64,000 nt of DNA from contig JAKSZU010000027.1 in the NCBI GenBank assembly GCA_026018925.1, positions 1,818,829-1,882,828 on the forward strand, written 5' to 3'. Under the pieces are notes generated by a model that ran no database searches, was not told the origin of the DNA, and saw only the letters and a program-made list of their open reading frames with translations. Positions 13,006 through 26,810 of this stretch are shown piece after piece. Numbering within the stretch: position 1 is the first letter of the stretch; each line of letters starts with the position of its first letter. Source of the stretch: Tupaia tana. Its lineage: Eukaryota; Chordata; Mammalia; Scandentia; Tupaiidae. Both the position numbers and the translations under genes were made by a program.

Positions 13006-14029
13006 AAAGGTTATAATTTACATTTGAATACAACTTTGCATTTCACAGAAGTCTTTTGTAGGCAGGGCTCCTAATGGTCCAGGAGAGCAAGCGAGATGAG
13101 GGTCCAGTCTCACTTCTTAGGCAGGAAGAAGACTGTTCCTCCACCTGCCAGGTCATTCACCCCCCACCTAGTCCTAAGATGGACCAGATGCCAGAGTGCA
13201 GAGCCCAGCTCGCGAACCGCTGACCTGGAGCAGTGCACGATGGGTGAGAGCAGAGGAGGGTAACTGGCAGCGGGCCGCCCCCTGGGCTAGTGAGGACCCT
13301 GCTGAGGACCTGAAATGCCCAGATGATGTGTGTGTCACTACTTCCTGGCAGCTGCATAGGCACAGTCACGCCCAGCAGCTTTACAGTGGGTGGCCTTCTC
13401 CCGCAGCCCGTCTTTTCACTCCTGGTTCTCCGGTGCAGCATCAGGAACTTACCCGGTGTCTGAGCCATCCCACTAGGAGGGCAGAAAGTTTCCGGTGCAG
13501 CGTTTCCCGTGGGCCTCTCCCCCTGAGAGCCCAGGCACTCCACAGCCACCCTCGCCTCGTGTGGGGAGTTAGGGGAACAAGTTAGCCTGCTCAGATTCGT
13601 GAGGAAGGCCCAGGGGCCTGACCCAAGGAAGTGAGTGAGCGAAGGGCGCCTGCAGGGCAAGGCCTCTTCAAAGCTCCTCAGGCCAGTCTGCTATAGCCCT
13701 CGGCTGAAAACCCACCGAGGCCGTGCGAGAGCTCGGTGCTGGAATCGGACAGGCCTGGGCTGAAATGGCGACTCTGTTCTTGTAGTCAGGGACACAGCGG
13801 GTTAGCTACCGGGAGCACCCCCTTCCTCTCCCTCTCCCTCTCCCGCCCGGAGACGGGATGCCATGAAACCAGACCCTTGAAGTCTCAGTACAGCACTGGG
13901 GCACAACAGGCACCAGGTAAGCCAGGCGTCTGCTCTAAAACAGCTGCCATTCCACAGCTGTGCGACAGTCAACCACAAAATTTCGCACGAGAAGGATAGG
14001 TGATTTACTCTGTCACCGTGATAAATACA
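13006..14029. other. Intergenic sequence with a MIR remnant
   Basis: 13725-13810 (TGGAATCGGACAGGCCTGGG then CTGAAATGGCGACTCTG and a GTCAGGGACA-type phrase) resembles a MIR core on the plus strand. The rest, including a 167-codon minus-strand frame at 13157-13660, has no recognisable content. Confidence 0.4.
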
Positions 14030-14035
14030 TTTATT
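14030..14035 (-). terminator. NEK11: Candidate NEK11 poly(A) signal
   Basis: TTTATT on the plus strand reads AATAAA on the minus strand, about 1.17 kb beyond the NEK11 stop codon and in an AT-rich patch. It is the first canonical hexamer I see downstream of the stop. If it is used, the 3' UTR contains the minisatellite at 14705-15030. Confidence 0.35.
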
Positions 14036-14117
14036 ATCAATAAACGTCTTCGGTGACTGTGGGGCATTTGGAGTAAAGCACAGGCGAGAGCTGCTTTGGG
14101 GCTTTTGCTTTGTTTTT

Positions 14118-14290
14118 AATTTGCCAGAGGGCACGTGGACTCGCTTGAGGAGAGGAGGGGCAGAGGACGTGCCTGTGGAGGGGTGGTCGGGCTGTAATAC
14201 CCTGTCCCGTCTCTGCCCCTCTCCAGTTCTGGGCACGCGCACACGCCCGGCTTGTCTCTCAAGCTCCCAGGTCTGGAGCAGGGCCAGGCG
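14118..14290 (-). mobile_element. SINE fragment, diverged
   Basis: TTTAATTTGCCAGAGGGCACG, a GA-rich block, CTGGGCACGCGCACACGCC and a degraded head match the complemented SINE in order. Confidence 0.5.
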
Positions 14291-14704
14291 CTGGCCACGG
14301 GGGACCCAGCCTCTTGACCTCTGCACCAGGGGCTGGGGCTGCTTCTGGGGTTTTAGTCCAGGTCCTGTGAGTGTGTGATAAATACACGTTGCTTGTTAGT
14401 CAAGAATGGGCAAAACAGGGCCCCAAACGCACCCGAGACAGGACTGTCAACTACAGGGCGGCCACTGAGCGTGCTGGAGGCTGCCACCCGGGGACCTGCA
14501 CAGGCTGCCCACGCCCCCACCCGGGAATGGCAGAGCACAAGGGTCCCCTGAGCCTCTGATGGGGCGGCTCAGTGCTGCTGGAAGTCCCGAGGGCACCTGC
14601 GAGGGACCCGCGCCTCAGGACGCCCAACCCGATTTTAGGGTGTCGAGCAATCCAACATGGTAAGGCCTCACGATCCCGCGTGTGGGCAGCCGCCTCCCTG
14701 AGCA

Positions 14705-15030
14705 GCCGTGCCCTTGGGGCGGCCATGTCCCCTGGGTGGCCGTGTCCCCTGGGTGGCCGTGTCCCCTGGGTGGCCGTGTCCTCGGGGCGGCCATGTCCCC
14801 GGGTGGCCGTGTCCTCGGGGCGGCCATGTCCCCCGGGTGGCCGTGTCCTCGGGGCGGCCATGTCCCCGGGTGGCCGTGTCCTCGGGGCGGCCATGTCCCC
14901 TGGGTGGCCGTGTCCTCGGGGCGGCCGTGTCCCCGGGTGGCCGTGTCCTCGGGGCGGCCGTGTCCCCGGGTGGCCGTGTCCTTGGGGCGGCCGTGTCCCC
15001 TGGGTGGCTGTGTCCTCGGGGCGGCCGCAC
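14705..15030. repeat. GC-rich minisatellite, units of about 20 and 33 bp
   Basis: Alternating blocks of GTGGCCGTGTCCTCGGGGC and GGCCATGTCCCC(G/T)GGGTG. The array ends about 175 bp beyond the NEK11 stop codon, so it probably lies in the NEK11 3' UTR. All frames spell proline/glycine-rich repeats. Confidence 0.9.
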
Positions 15031-15204
15031 CCTCTAAAGCGGCCATTACTCTGACAAAGAACGGGAAGTATAGACGCTCACTCCAGGCGGCTCTCACTCC
15101 CCGGGTGAGGTGTAATGGAGTGTCACAGTATCTGTGCACTTGAACTTGCGCTGAGTTTTTAGAAGTTTGATTATTTTCATGAGAGAGAGTCTCCCAGCAG
15201 GGTC

Positions 15205-15562
15205 TCATGCGCTGTCCACTCCCCGCTGGGCCGGCCTGGCCGTGGGCACACGTGCATCCCGCGAGCTCCCGAGGCCCAGGACGCTCCCACGTGGGTCTCG
15301 TTGCCCGACCACTGCGCGCTGAGCTCCCACCTCGGCCGACAGGGGCTCGCTGCTGGGCCTGCGGCGGCCCCTGCCCACGGTGCTCAGCAGCTGCTCCTCC
15401 AAGTACAGGAGCTGGTCCACTTCGAAACAGTCGCCGGCCCGCGGCACCAGCTTCCCGAGAGACTGCAGGACCTCGGCCTCGCTGGCACCCCGCTGCCTCG
15501 CTGTGCGGAGGTAGTGGTACACCTCCTCGAATGCGTCCACCCCTAGCCTCCGCATGGCCGAC
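15205..15562 (-). CDS. NEK11: NEK11 terminal coding exon
   Basis: After acceptor CCGGCAG it encodes SAMRRLGVDAFEEVYHYLRT through GDCFEVDQLLYLEEQLL, then a 59-residue Arg/Ser-rich tail to TGA at 15205-15207. Human has only 13 residues after EEQLL. A possible donor (GAG|GTGGGA at 15331/15330) could remove most of the extra tail, so the C terminus is uncertain. Confidence 0.88.
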
Positions 15563-18500
15563 CTGCCGGAAGTCAGGAAGGTCTGTGAGGGTTAACCATG
15601 TCTGCGCTCAATGGGAGACACAGAGAGCACCCCACCCTGCGATGGGAGAGGGGTGCTCCAAGGCACCACGTCTTAGACGTTCGACACACTCAGAATAATT
15701 CCTGAGTGTCCCCGGGTGCCAGGCGCCCCTCCAGGACTGTACGTAGAGCAGGTAGGCAAACCCCGCCTTTCTGTGCGTGCACACACGTACACGTTTATGT
15801 GTGCAGCACACATGTGCACACACGTTTGTGTGTTTATTGTTTCCTATTTGTTAGTGATATCTTTTTTTTGGAGAGGTTTTTCCTATAGGGCACGTGCACT
15901 TGCCAGAAAGAGACATAGAGACAGAAAGCGAGAAATCACCCCCCGGAGGGATGGCCACGCTGCAATCCCTTCTCCTCCATTCTCCTCTCGGGATCTTGGG
16001 CACGTACGCACACGTGCCCGGTGTGAGTTTAAGCCACTGGGTCCGGGACTCGAACCGCAGTCGACTACATGGGAGTCCAGCGACATAGCCATTATGCCAG
16101 CTGCAGGTCCCTCCCACAAACTTTTAAAAGTCTCCTTTTTTAAATGGAAATAAACTTAAAAATAATTACTGTTAAATTTACCCAACTATTCAAACCGTAC
16201 CAATATAGAGTGAATTTGGTGAGGGGTCAGGAGAGGAGAGCTGCAGCGGGGCCCCAGTCTTCACAGAGACGGTGCAGGCGGCCATGCACAGAGCCTTGGG
16301 AGGAAGATGGGAGTGAGGCCCTGGAACCTGGAGGGAGACAGCCTCGCCAGACAGTGACTAAGAGCTAGGCTGGGCTGTGTCGGTGCTTCGCGGAAGGCAG
16401 AACCCGACAGGAGTGGACTAGCACATCTGAGGGGAGAAGCCACAGGGCAAGGTACGGGGGATGCTGCATGGCTTCCGACTGATTTTAGTAAAATACGAGG
16501 ACAGAAATAACAATAAAAACTAATAATCAAAAGAGAAGCAGGACAGTGACCATACTCTTCTCACCCTGGCCAGATAAAGATGCTCAGAGCCCAGGCAGAG
16601 AACTGACACGGGCAGGCCACCATGGAGGGCCTCCACTGGGGCCAGCCCAGCAAACCCTGGGGCTGGGAAGCTGCAGGGAGCCCCCTCCCTGCAATGCCCG
16701 TGGGGCTGTCCAAGCAGGCTCCCCAGATGCCCCAGAACCCCAGAGTTCCCAGGGTCACCTCAGCCCAGGGAAGGTGCAGACAGATGCCTCCAACCTGGAG
16801 AGCTTAAGTGTGGGCTGAGCCGGGCAGTCGTGGGGGTGGGCCTCCAGAGGGCTGAGCCGGGCAGTCGTGGGGGTGGGCCTCCAGAGGGCTGAGCCCGGCA
16901 GTCGTGGGGGTGGGCCTCCAGAGGGCTGAGCCGGGCAGTCGTGGGGGTGGGCCTCCAGAGGGCTGAGCCCGGCAGTCATGGGGGTGGGCTCCGAGGGCTG
17001 AGCCCGGCAGTCGTGGGGGTGGGCCTCCAGAGGGCTGAGCCCGGCAGTCGTGGGGGTGGGCCTTCAGAGGGCTGAGCCCGGCAGTCGTGGGGGTGGGCTC
17101 CGAGGGCTGAGCCGGGCAGTCGTGGGGGTGGGCCTCCAGAGGGCTGAGCCGGGCAGTCGTGGGGGTGGGCTTCCAGAGGGCTGAGCCCGGCAGTCGTGGG
17201 GGTGGGCTTCCAGAGGGCTGAGCCCGGCAGTCGTGGGGGTGGGCTTCCAGAGGGCTGAGCCCTGCAGTCGGCAGTCGTGGGGGTGGGCCTCCAGAGGGCT
17301 GAGCCCGGCAGTCGTGGGGGTGGGCTTCCAGAGGGCTGAGCCGGGCAGTCGTGGGGGTGGGCCTCCAGAGGGCTGAGCCCTGCAGTCGGCAGTCGTGGGG
17401 GTGGGCTCCAGAGGGCTGAGCCCGGCAGTCGTGGGGGTGGGCTTCGAGGGCTGAGCCCGGCAGTCATGGGGATGGCCTACAGAGGGCTGAGCCCGGCAGT
17501 CGTGGGGGTGGGCTTCGAGGGCTGAGCCCGGCAGTCATGGGGGTGGGCCTCCAGAGGGCTGAGCCGGGCAGTCGTGGGGGTGGGCTTCGAGGGCTGAGCC
17601 GGGCAGTCGTGGGGGTGGGCCTCCAGAGGGCTGAGCCGGGCAGTCGTGGGGGTGGCCTCCAGAGGGCTGAGCCCGGCAGTCATGGGGGTGGGCCTCCAGA
17701 GGGCTGAGCCCGGCAGTCATGGGGATGGCCTACAGAGGGCTGAGCCCGGCAGTCATGGGGATGGGCTTCCAGAGGGCTGAGCCCGGCAGTCGTGGGGGTG
17801 GGCCTCCAGAGGGCTGAGCCGGGCAGTCGTGGGGGTGGGCCTCCGAGGGCTGAGCCCAGCAGTCGGCAGTCGTGGGGGTGGGCCTCCAGAGGGCTGAGCC
17901 CGGCAGTCATGGGGGTGGGCCTCCAGAGGGCTGAGCCCGGCAGTCGTGGGGGTGGGCTCCGAGGGCTGAGCCGGGCAGTCGTGGGGGTGGGCCTCCAGAG
18001 GGCTGAGCCCGGCAGTCGGCAGTCGTGGGGGTGGGCCTCCAGAGGGCTGAGCCCGGCAGTCGGCAGTCGTGGGGGTGGGCCTCCAGAGGGCTGAGCCCGG
18101 CAGTCGTGGGGGTGGGCTTCCAGAGGGCTGAGCCGGGCAGTCGTGGGGGTGGGCTTCCAGAGCCTCGGGGACTCAGTCCCTGCCCTGGTGTATCTGGGGA
18201 AGGGGACATGCAGTCAGAGGCGATTACTTCCCGCCTGCAGATCACACCTGCCTTGCTGGGTTTGTGCTCTCCTGAGACCAGCGTGCCCTCCCTGCTTGGC
18301 CGTCCGTCTCTCGGAACGGGAACACCTACTGTCCCGCCGCTGTGCTCTGGAGGTACACAACCTGACTTGCAGGCCCACAACCGGAGGGGGAGATTGGATC
18401 ACACTTTCGGGTCTTGCCCATGTGTTACTTCGATGGTATTTAGATGAGACTTCACATCCCAGAGTTACTGCTGGAACAGGTTAAGGCTGTAGGGCTAATG

Positions 18501-21500
18501 GGATGAAAAGATGCACTTCCATGTCAGAAGGACATAAAGGGGGTGGTGGCGGTTGGGGGCGCAATGCTAAGGTATAATGTATGTCCGTCCACAATTTATG
18601 TACGGAGACAGTCTCCAACACAACAGCATTAAGATACGAAGACTTTACAAGGCTACTAGGTCACAAGGACACCTTCCTCATAAATGAGATTAAGGCCCTT
18701 ATAATAGAGGCTCCACAGCGTTCAGCCCTTTTCCCCCTGCCGTCATGCGAGGGTGTGTCGGTAAGGCACCGTCCGGGAGGTCGGGGTGCCAGCCCTCACC
18801 GAGGGGGCGTCAGTAAGGCACCGTCCGGGAGGTCGGGGTGCCAGCCCTCACCGAGGGGGCGTCGGTAAGGCACCGTCCGGGAGGTCGGGGTGGCAGCCCT
18901 CACTGAGGGGGCGTCAGTAAGGCACCATCCGGGAGGTCGGGGTGCCAGCCCTGAGGGTGTGTCAGTAAGGCACCGTCCGGGAGGTCGGGGTGCCAGCCCT
19001 GAGGGTGTGTCAGTAAGGCACCGTCCGGGAGGTTGGGGTACCAGCCCTCACCGAGGGGGCGTCAGTAAGGCACCGTCCGGGAGGTTGGGGTGCCAGCCCT
19101 CACTGAGGGGGCGTCAGTAAGGCACCGTCCGGGAGGTCGGGGTGCCAGCCCTCATCCCGCACAGGAACCGAGGCTGTGCAGAGTGGACTTCCCAGCCTCC
19201 AGAACGTCGAGAAGTCGATGGACACTCACGGACTGCCCGGCCTCGGGTGTTTGGCTACCACGGCACAGAGGACTCGGACGCCGTTACGGCCTGGACCGCG
19301 TGTCGGGTCAGCTGTCCCCGCACTGCACCTCCAGGCAGGAGGCAGACGCACACTTACTCCCGGATGCTCTTCATCCTGGCCGTGGCCATCACGCTGTGGA
19401 AGACTGTCGGGGCTGGGGTCACGTCCGCGGCTGCGGTGGTGGCGGTCTCGGTGTCTGGAACCAACATACAACTTTATTGGCTTCGCCAGCACCCCTGCAG
19501 CCCCAGGGGATGTCGAGGGCAGCGGAAACCAGGAGCGAGATTTATTCAAGGAGAACGATGGCTTCGGCTCGTCGGCCATCGGCACGGACCCGCCTCGCCT
19601 GCTGCCGGGGAGGAGGGGCCCTCCGGCCTTCAGGAACCAAAAGCTAATCCTTCCATCCCGAGGAAAAAGGGCAGCAGGCAGACCCTGCAGTCCCACAGAC
19701 AGAAGCGGAGGGGACACTGGCACAGAGCTTACACACCTCACAGAGACGTGCAGGAGCACACGGCGACAGAAACACGCCCAAAGAAGCCGGAAGACTGAAA
19801 ACCAACGGAGAGCGCGAAACAGGAGAGAGTCAGGGAATATTCCCCCCCCTCAGGGCTAACTCCTCACCAACAATGAGTAAAATACGAGAGATCACAGAGA
19901 CATCAGAACATAATTCCGAATAGTCGTTGTAACAACACTCAACAACATGCAAGAGAAAACAGAGAGCCGACTGCAGGCGCTGAGGAAATCTTCCATGCAT
20001 GAAGGAGGCACTCCCTAAGGAGACAGAGACAGTGCAAAGGAGCCAGACAGAACTTCTGAGATAGAGAACACACTGCGGGGACGCAGAACACCCCTCGAAA
20101 GTGTCAACCGCAGACTGGACCACGCAGAAGCATCTCTGACCTGGAAGATACAATGCCCAGTTTAGTGCAAGCCACTGACGAGAACAGAAGAGTAACGTTT
20201 TTAAACGAGGACAACATATGGGAAATGCTAGGCACCTTTAAATGGCCGGATATCTGCACGATAGGTATTCCAGAAGGAAAAGAGACAGGCAAAGGCATAG
20301 GAAATACTTTTCACAATATATTAGCTGAAAACTTTCCAAATTTAGAGAGGCATGGAAATTTAGGACATACCACAGGCACCCAGTCGCTATAACAGAAGAT
20401 CCTCTGCAAGTGACATCACAGCCAAAGTGGTAAAAATCAAAGACAGAGAAAATTCTAAAATTGGCGAGAGAGAGGGCCAGCAGATGACATAGCGATTACA
20501 CTGCCAGACTCCCACATGGCCATCTGTGGTTCGAGTCCCAGATCTGGTGACTTCAAACTCATGCCAGGTGCATATACCCAAGATCTGGGAGGGACTGAGG
20601 CAAGGCCATCCCTCCTGGGAGATGATTTCTCACTTTCCCTTTCACTGTCTCTCTCTCTCTCTGTCTCTCTCTCTAGGGCAAGCACATTCACTCTAAGGCA
20701 AAAACCTCTACCAAAAAAAAAGGCAAGAGAGACACACCACGCTACTCACGCAGGCTGTGTTGTGTCTCTGTTCTGCCTCTGTGTTCCTCCTCATGTCGAC
20801 CTTCCTACGCTAGGTCGCCCTCACCCATCTCCTCACGGCCAGATCTACTCTTGCACCAGGAATGATCCAGATGCCACCGGTTCCTTGAGGCTTCCTCGAG
20901 GACGTCTGCTCCCCAACGAACTGTAGTCTCCCACTTTCCTAAGTCTTCGCTCTCCTCATGCCCTTGTTTTAGTTTCCCTCAGAAATTCCAAGCCTAAGGG
21001 TCCGACGTGGAGCATTTCTCTCTAACGCTGGCTTCAGGGAGACCACAGTCTGTCAGTGATCGATGAGGAACGACTGCCCAGTTTCTCTTTCAGCCATGTA
21101 AACTTGATTACGGGAGCTTTTCCCCAGATTTTGGGGGTACACAGGATGTTCCCAGCTCAGAGGATACAATAGAAGTGATTAGTGACACTGCTGTAGGGGT
21201 TATTTATCCTGCAAAGTCTTGTCCTGCCCCCTTCCCACTGCAGCTCACCTGTCAAATCAAAGGATCTGGCAAGGCTGCAGACGCACAGCAAGTTCTCCGT
21301 ACACGGTCACTGATTTTGAATCTGTTACATCCTCTCAAGTTTTAAAGAAGTTGCGGAAACTTAAATTTTTAAGATACATAAACAGAAGAAATCAGGACCG
21401 ACATTGTGCATCACAGCAAAATGATCCGAGCGGCGTATGAGCCGAGATATCCCTCCCCTCCTCCAGATGAGTGGCCCCAGGGTCTCAGTAACCAGACAGA

Positions 21501-24500
21501 GCGCCGTGTGGGACCACTCTAACCTCTGAGAAGTGCTTTTCTGCCAAGGTAAAAAGCACAATAGTGCAGATCGAGTGGCTGTCAGTCATGCCTGCGCTCA
21601 ACAGCGTCGAGTTTGAAGCCCTTAAGTAAAGGAAGCTCGTAAGAGATCAGAAGCCCTGCTGCCTCCTCTGGTGTATCAGCCGCGCTGCTCAGTAGAGATT
21701 ATACGGTTATTACCAAAGTTCAACGGGGGACCTGACGGTCAGGAATTTCCAAAGCCAAACCGATTAGACCCATCAACACACTAAAGGAGTCTTAATGGGC
21801 AGAGAGGCTTGAAGCATCTGTGAAATTCTAATTGCTTCTTTAACAGCATCCAGTGTGGACGCACAAAGCCTTCTCATAAATACAGTTTACCAAGGACATG
21901 CATCACTCTGCTGATTACTTCTCTCCAGAAATACAGCTAATGCTCAAACACTTACGAAGCTTAAATTCATATATTATCTTGGCTCATAATGCAGTTACTA
22001 AGAAATATGCGGGGTCTTCAAAGAAGTTCATGGAAACACATGTTATTGAAAACACTACATACATTTCAAAACATTTTTGCACCAAAATAAACTCCTACAT
22101 TATTCATTCCTTTTCCCACAAACTTTTAAAGTCTCCTTGTGTGGAGACAGAATTTGCATTTGATGAACACAGAGACCGAGGCCATCTTCTGTCTTTCTCA
22201 CTGAGTAATGGTGGGCCCAAACAGTTCACTATGTTTACATCACTTCCGTTGTCTGTGTAGACAGCACACAGCAGGTTTCCATCTCGAATCACTCCTTTCA
22301 AAGCACCCTTGTTAAACACGATCTTTGCTGATCACGCTCAAAAGCCAGTGGTACTTTAATACACAGGGTGAGTTTCAAACTCCTAACCGGGCACACAAGA
22401 TTCTTTGTGGCGTTGGCCCTAATCATCATCATCATCATCATCATCGCCATCGCCAATCCCTTCCTCACACCTTACATTCCAGTAATACCAAACTTCTTGA
22501 AAGCTTCATGCATATACTCCTTGAACACCTCTGAGCTTTCACACTGCTTGATCCTTTCTAGAGAGCACTTCTCTCTCCTGACCTCCTGACCCTTCTCCTG
22601 ACCATCACTCATTAAATGATTATTTGAAAAATACTTTGTGGTATGTGTTAGACTCTGAGGAGACTGTAGTGAACACAACCTCACCCTGCTCTTACAGATA
22701 CAGCGATTACAAACATTTCATTTCCCTGTGAAGCTTTTCTTGTGCCTCACCTCCAGAGTGGACTACTCCCCCACTCAACACACCCACCCCTTACTGACAC
22801 ACACTTACCTTGTCCACAACATGTATTTTACTAGTCGTTCGTGCCCTGTAATTATCTGCCTTCCTGACTAGCCTGGGAACTCATTAACACAGGGAGCTTG
22901 TTTTTCTCTTCACTCTATCTGTGACACCTGATTTACAGTGCCCACTTTATACACACTTGTAGGGAAAGGAGGAGGGGAAAGATTTAGAGGAAACACATTT
23001 CAACTATGGTAGTTTAACGCTTAGTATCTGCCCTCCGTAAAATGGCTCCTGCTACATCCCAAGACGTCTCCCCATGCTCTTGTTGCAAGCCTTTCCCCAT
23101 TTCTTTTGAACTTGTTCCCTCCTGCCCTCCCTTAATTCTACTGGTTTACTCAGGATCTTGTTCACAACTGGACTTGCTTCATATACCCCATCAGACATTT
23201 CGAGAGGGATTTAGAGCTTTGTAAATGAGATGCCTCCATTCGGATGCCTACTTTGTCATTGACGTATGAAAAAAAAAAAGCATGTAGTGGGTGCTCCCTG
23301 GTATTGTTTTAAAGTTTTCCATGGGTTTGTCCAAGATCCCACCTCATGGCTAAGACCATGGTCAACGTTCAACTCCTCATGCGGTATCATGAACCTGCGC
23401 GATCTCCCTAAATGTCTGATGCAAACACTGAAGATGAGGACACACAGTACAGGTTCGAGGAAGCTCAGTAACTTTTGTACGCAGAGCTGGATGCTGACAA
23501 GACCACAAAGAGAAAGAGAGAAAAGAATCTAAAAAGAAGTCATTCAATCTTAGCTTATAAGTAAGTTCACTATAATGTTAAGAACTAAAATTTAAATTTT
23601 ATACTTTGTATGTTTCTGTTTGAATTATAAATTAGGTGGCTGTGCACAACAATAACTTCGGGGCCTTAGGACTTTAAAGCTGTGGCACCCAGAGCATCAG
23701 CATCTCGGGGAAAGCTGTTAAAACACGAATTCTCGGCCACACGGCAGACAGTGTCAGACCTGCATCTTAAGCCCTCGAAGGGATTCCGGCGCATGTACAG
23801 GCGTGAGAACCACTGAGCTAGCGGCTTTAATCTGACCTGATGCTACAGGAGGGACCAACGCACTTCACTCAGAATGCAAACGGCACCTTCTAATTCAGGA
23901 CCTACTTAGGTTACACAAGTGCCGACCCACTCATCCGGTCCACCCATCTGTGACAAGGAGAAGAAAATACCACTGTCCCTATTCTAAACGAAACAAAATG
24001 AAATCCAGGGTCGGGAACAGGGTCAAACTCTTGCACACATTTTGACGGTTGCAAAATTAAAACTTGCTTAGTCCAAATCACCGGAAAAGACATAACGCTC
24101 TTTCTTCTTTTGTTGAGGGCTAGCAGCAGCTATGGAGGTGTTCGTGACACGCTGATACCTTAATATGCCCCACGCACAGCCAGGCATTTCCAGACTGCAA
24201 GCACCGATGAGGAACAGGAACAAAGCCCAGCTCACTGCACAAAGCTTTCATTTTTAAGCGATAAGGCTTATACCATGACATATTTATGTTTAGACTGTCC
24301 CTTGGATGCTATTTATTTTCTGACATATATTAACCACCACGACGACCAGTAAGCTCTATTGCTGTCGCTGCTGCATCTCCCAGCAATGTAGTTAGAGACA
24401 TGGCTACCCTTGTAAGACCCTCACCCCAGTAAGACCGGGTGAGAAGGCTGTCTTCGTGGGCTTATGTGATGACAGGGAAGTGCTCATCTGTGATGAGGGT

Positions 24501-26779
24501 CCTGCTCGAGTTCCCTCCATAGACAGGAATTTCAACAGCATGAACTCTTTAGGGCCAGACAGGTCCCCAGTTCAAGTCCTAGGATCTCCCTGAGTGTGCC
24601 GGCATGCGTGTGCTCAGGTCCAAGGTCAGCCGAAGGTGGGGTGGAGGGTGGCTTGAAGACCCTGTCGGGGTGCCCTGTCTTTGTCTCCACACACCTGACA
24701 AAACTTCTAAGCCCTCCAAGCCATTATGATGCATGCCTCTGTCTCTCTTGAGTAAATGAACTTTGAAAAATAAGGAAACAAAACAAAATACAATATCTGT
24801 TCCCAGTACCTCATCATCTGTGGTCATAATTGGTTCTACCGGAGCAGCAGCGGTAGAGTCTACTGCCCTGGTGGCATAAAAGGGACCAGCAGGTGGCGTA
24901 GCGGTTGTGTCACTGGACTCCCCCGTGGTCGACCTTGTTCGAGGTTGATAAAGCTCTGTCTTCCAGACCAAATCTCTCCCAGTAACTGACCGGCCTCCAG
25001 AGTGACAGCCTTTCAGCCTGACTGAACACTGTTCGCTTCTGCAGGACAAACTGGGCCTGGGATTCCTGTCCCAGGTATTGTAAAATTCATGATTATGCCC
25101 TGCCAAGCCAGCGTTTGATCACAAGGGATGACCAAATTTCAACTATGTCATCCTTGGAGACTGAGGGTCACTTACAATAACAATAAGCAATTCTTTTTTT
25201 TAGTTTCTGGTCCTTAGGAAAGACCCTCAATCTCCATTGGTCTGTTTCCTCATTGCAAAATTGAGGAGTTTGGACTGAAATATCCGTAAAATCCCTTACA
25301 AGCTTTCTACTTTCTACATATCCCAACAGAATTGGAAGGTGTCGTTATATTTTGGAATCAGAAGAAGCTTACCTAGAGAGGTGCAACCCAGGGCATCTTC
25401 CAAACACCTAACCAAGGCGGCAATATCACTGTCCTGTCAAAACAAGGGAGAGGCTTACTTTCCTTGTATGGTGGAAGGATACTTAATGACATAAAAAAGT
25501 GTTTTGTTACATTTAGGCAAAACAAATAAAAAAAAAGTCCGGTTATGAAATTAGTTCATAATATGACCCCCCCCCCCCTTTTTTTAGAGATTTCTGCTCT
25601 AGGGTGCATGCGTTTGCCAGAAAGACAGAGAGAGACAGAGAGACAGCAAGTGAGAAATCACCCCCTGGGGGGACGGCCATGCCGCAATCCCTTCTCCTCC
25701 ATTCTCCTCTCAAGATCTTGGACACACACGCACATGTGCCCGGTGTGAGTTTAAGCCACCGGGAGTGGGACTTGAACTGCAGTCGACTATGTGCGGGTCC
25801 AGCGACACAGCCATCTGCCAACTGCTGGTCCCTGATCCCATTTTTAAGAATACCCCTGTACGCACACTGACATCAGTCTCCAGATCCATCTCTCAAGCTG
25901 TCAGATGAAGAGCAGAAGCTGGAAAGGTTAACAGTGGTTCTGACTAAAGGTGAGGTCCTGACTGCGCTGCATCTTCTCCTTTGTGTGCTACGTCTTTCCC
26001 AAATGCTCTATAATTAGAAAATATTGCTTAGTCAGCCTACAAAAATAAACATTATGAGGATTTTTTTAAAGGCTGTAATGAAGGTACGGGAGTAGTGAAT
26101 TTCCCCACCCTGGAGAGTGTCTGTGTTAGTTCTTTGGAAACGTGTGGGCCTCGAGGAGTCATAAATCTAAGGACCGCACTTCTCATTTACCCTAACACTC
26201 AACAAAACCCCTTAGGGCTGATGCAGTCCCAGAACTGAATTTGATAACAAATATTGTCTTCGATGCAAAATAAATATCTGTCCTCCACCCAGTAGGCTGG
26301 AAATAATCCAAAACAGAATCCTAATGATCTGGGAAAATGAAACCTCTTCATTATTTTCAGGTTTGTGGTTATACTGAGGGAAATTAATAATTTATGGCTC
26401 ACCTGCTCCATTTCAAAACAAGCAACACATTTCATATTGCAGTAACTGGATTTTAGAAAGATGTACTGTAGTGTAACAGACTGCTCTCAAATGTTACACA
26501 GAAGTGCTGGATTTCACTTTAGAACATCTGGTGGGGCTGGAGCAGCCGCTCTTTATGCACATGGTGAAACGTGGCAATAAAGAGGAAGGCACGCCTGGCC
26601 AATGCTGGTCAATGAGGCCAAATCATTGAAGTCCCCGGTGCTCAGTCAGGAACAGTGAAGCAGGTACCAGGTCTAGACACAGAAGGAGCAATGGGGCTGG
26701 CAGGTGGTACGGTGGTTAAGGGTGCTGGACTCCCACATGGCTGACTGCGGTTCGAGTCCCGGACCTGGTGACTTACTCA

Positions 26780-26810
<31 letters not shown>

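Noticed and set aside
13157-13660. 167-codon minus-strand frame between NUDT16 and NEK11
   Set aside because: No recognisable domain, no conserved neighbour gene expected here, and no splice or promoter context.
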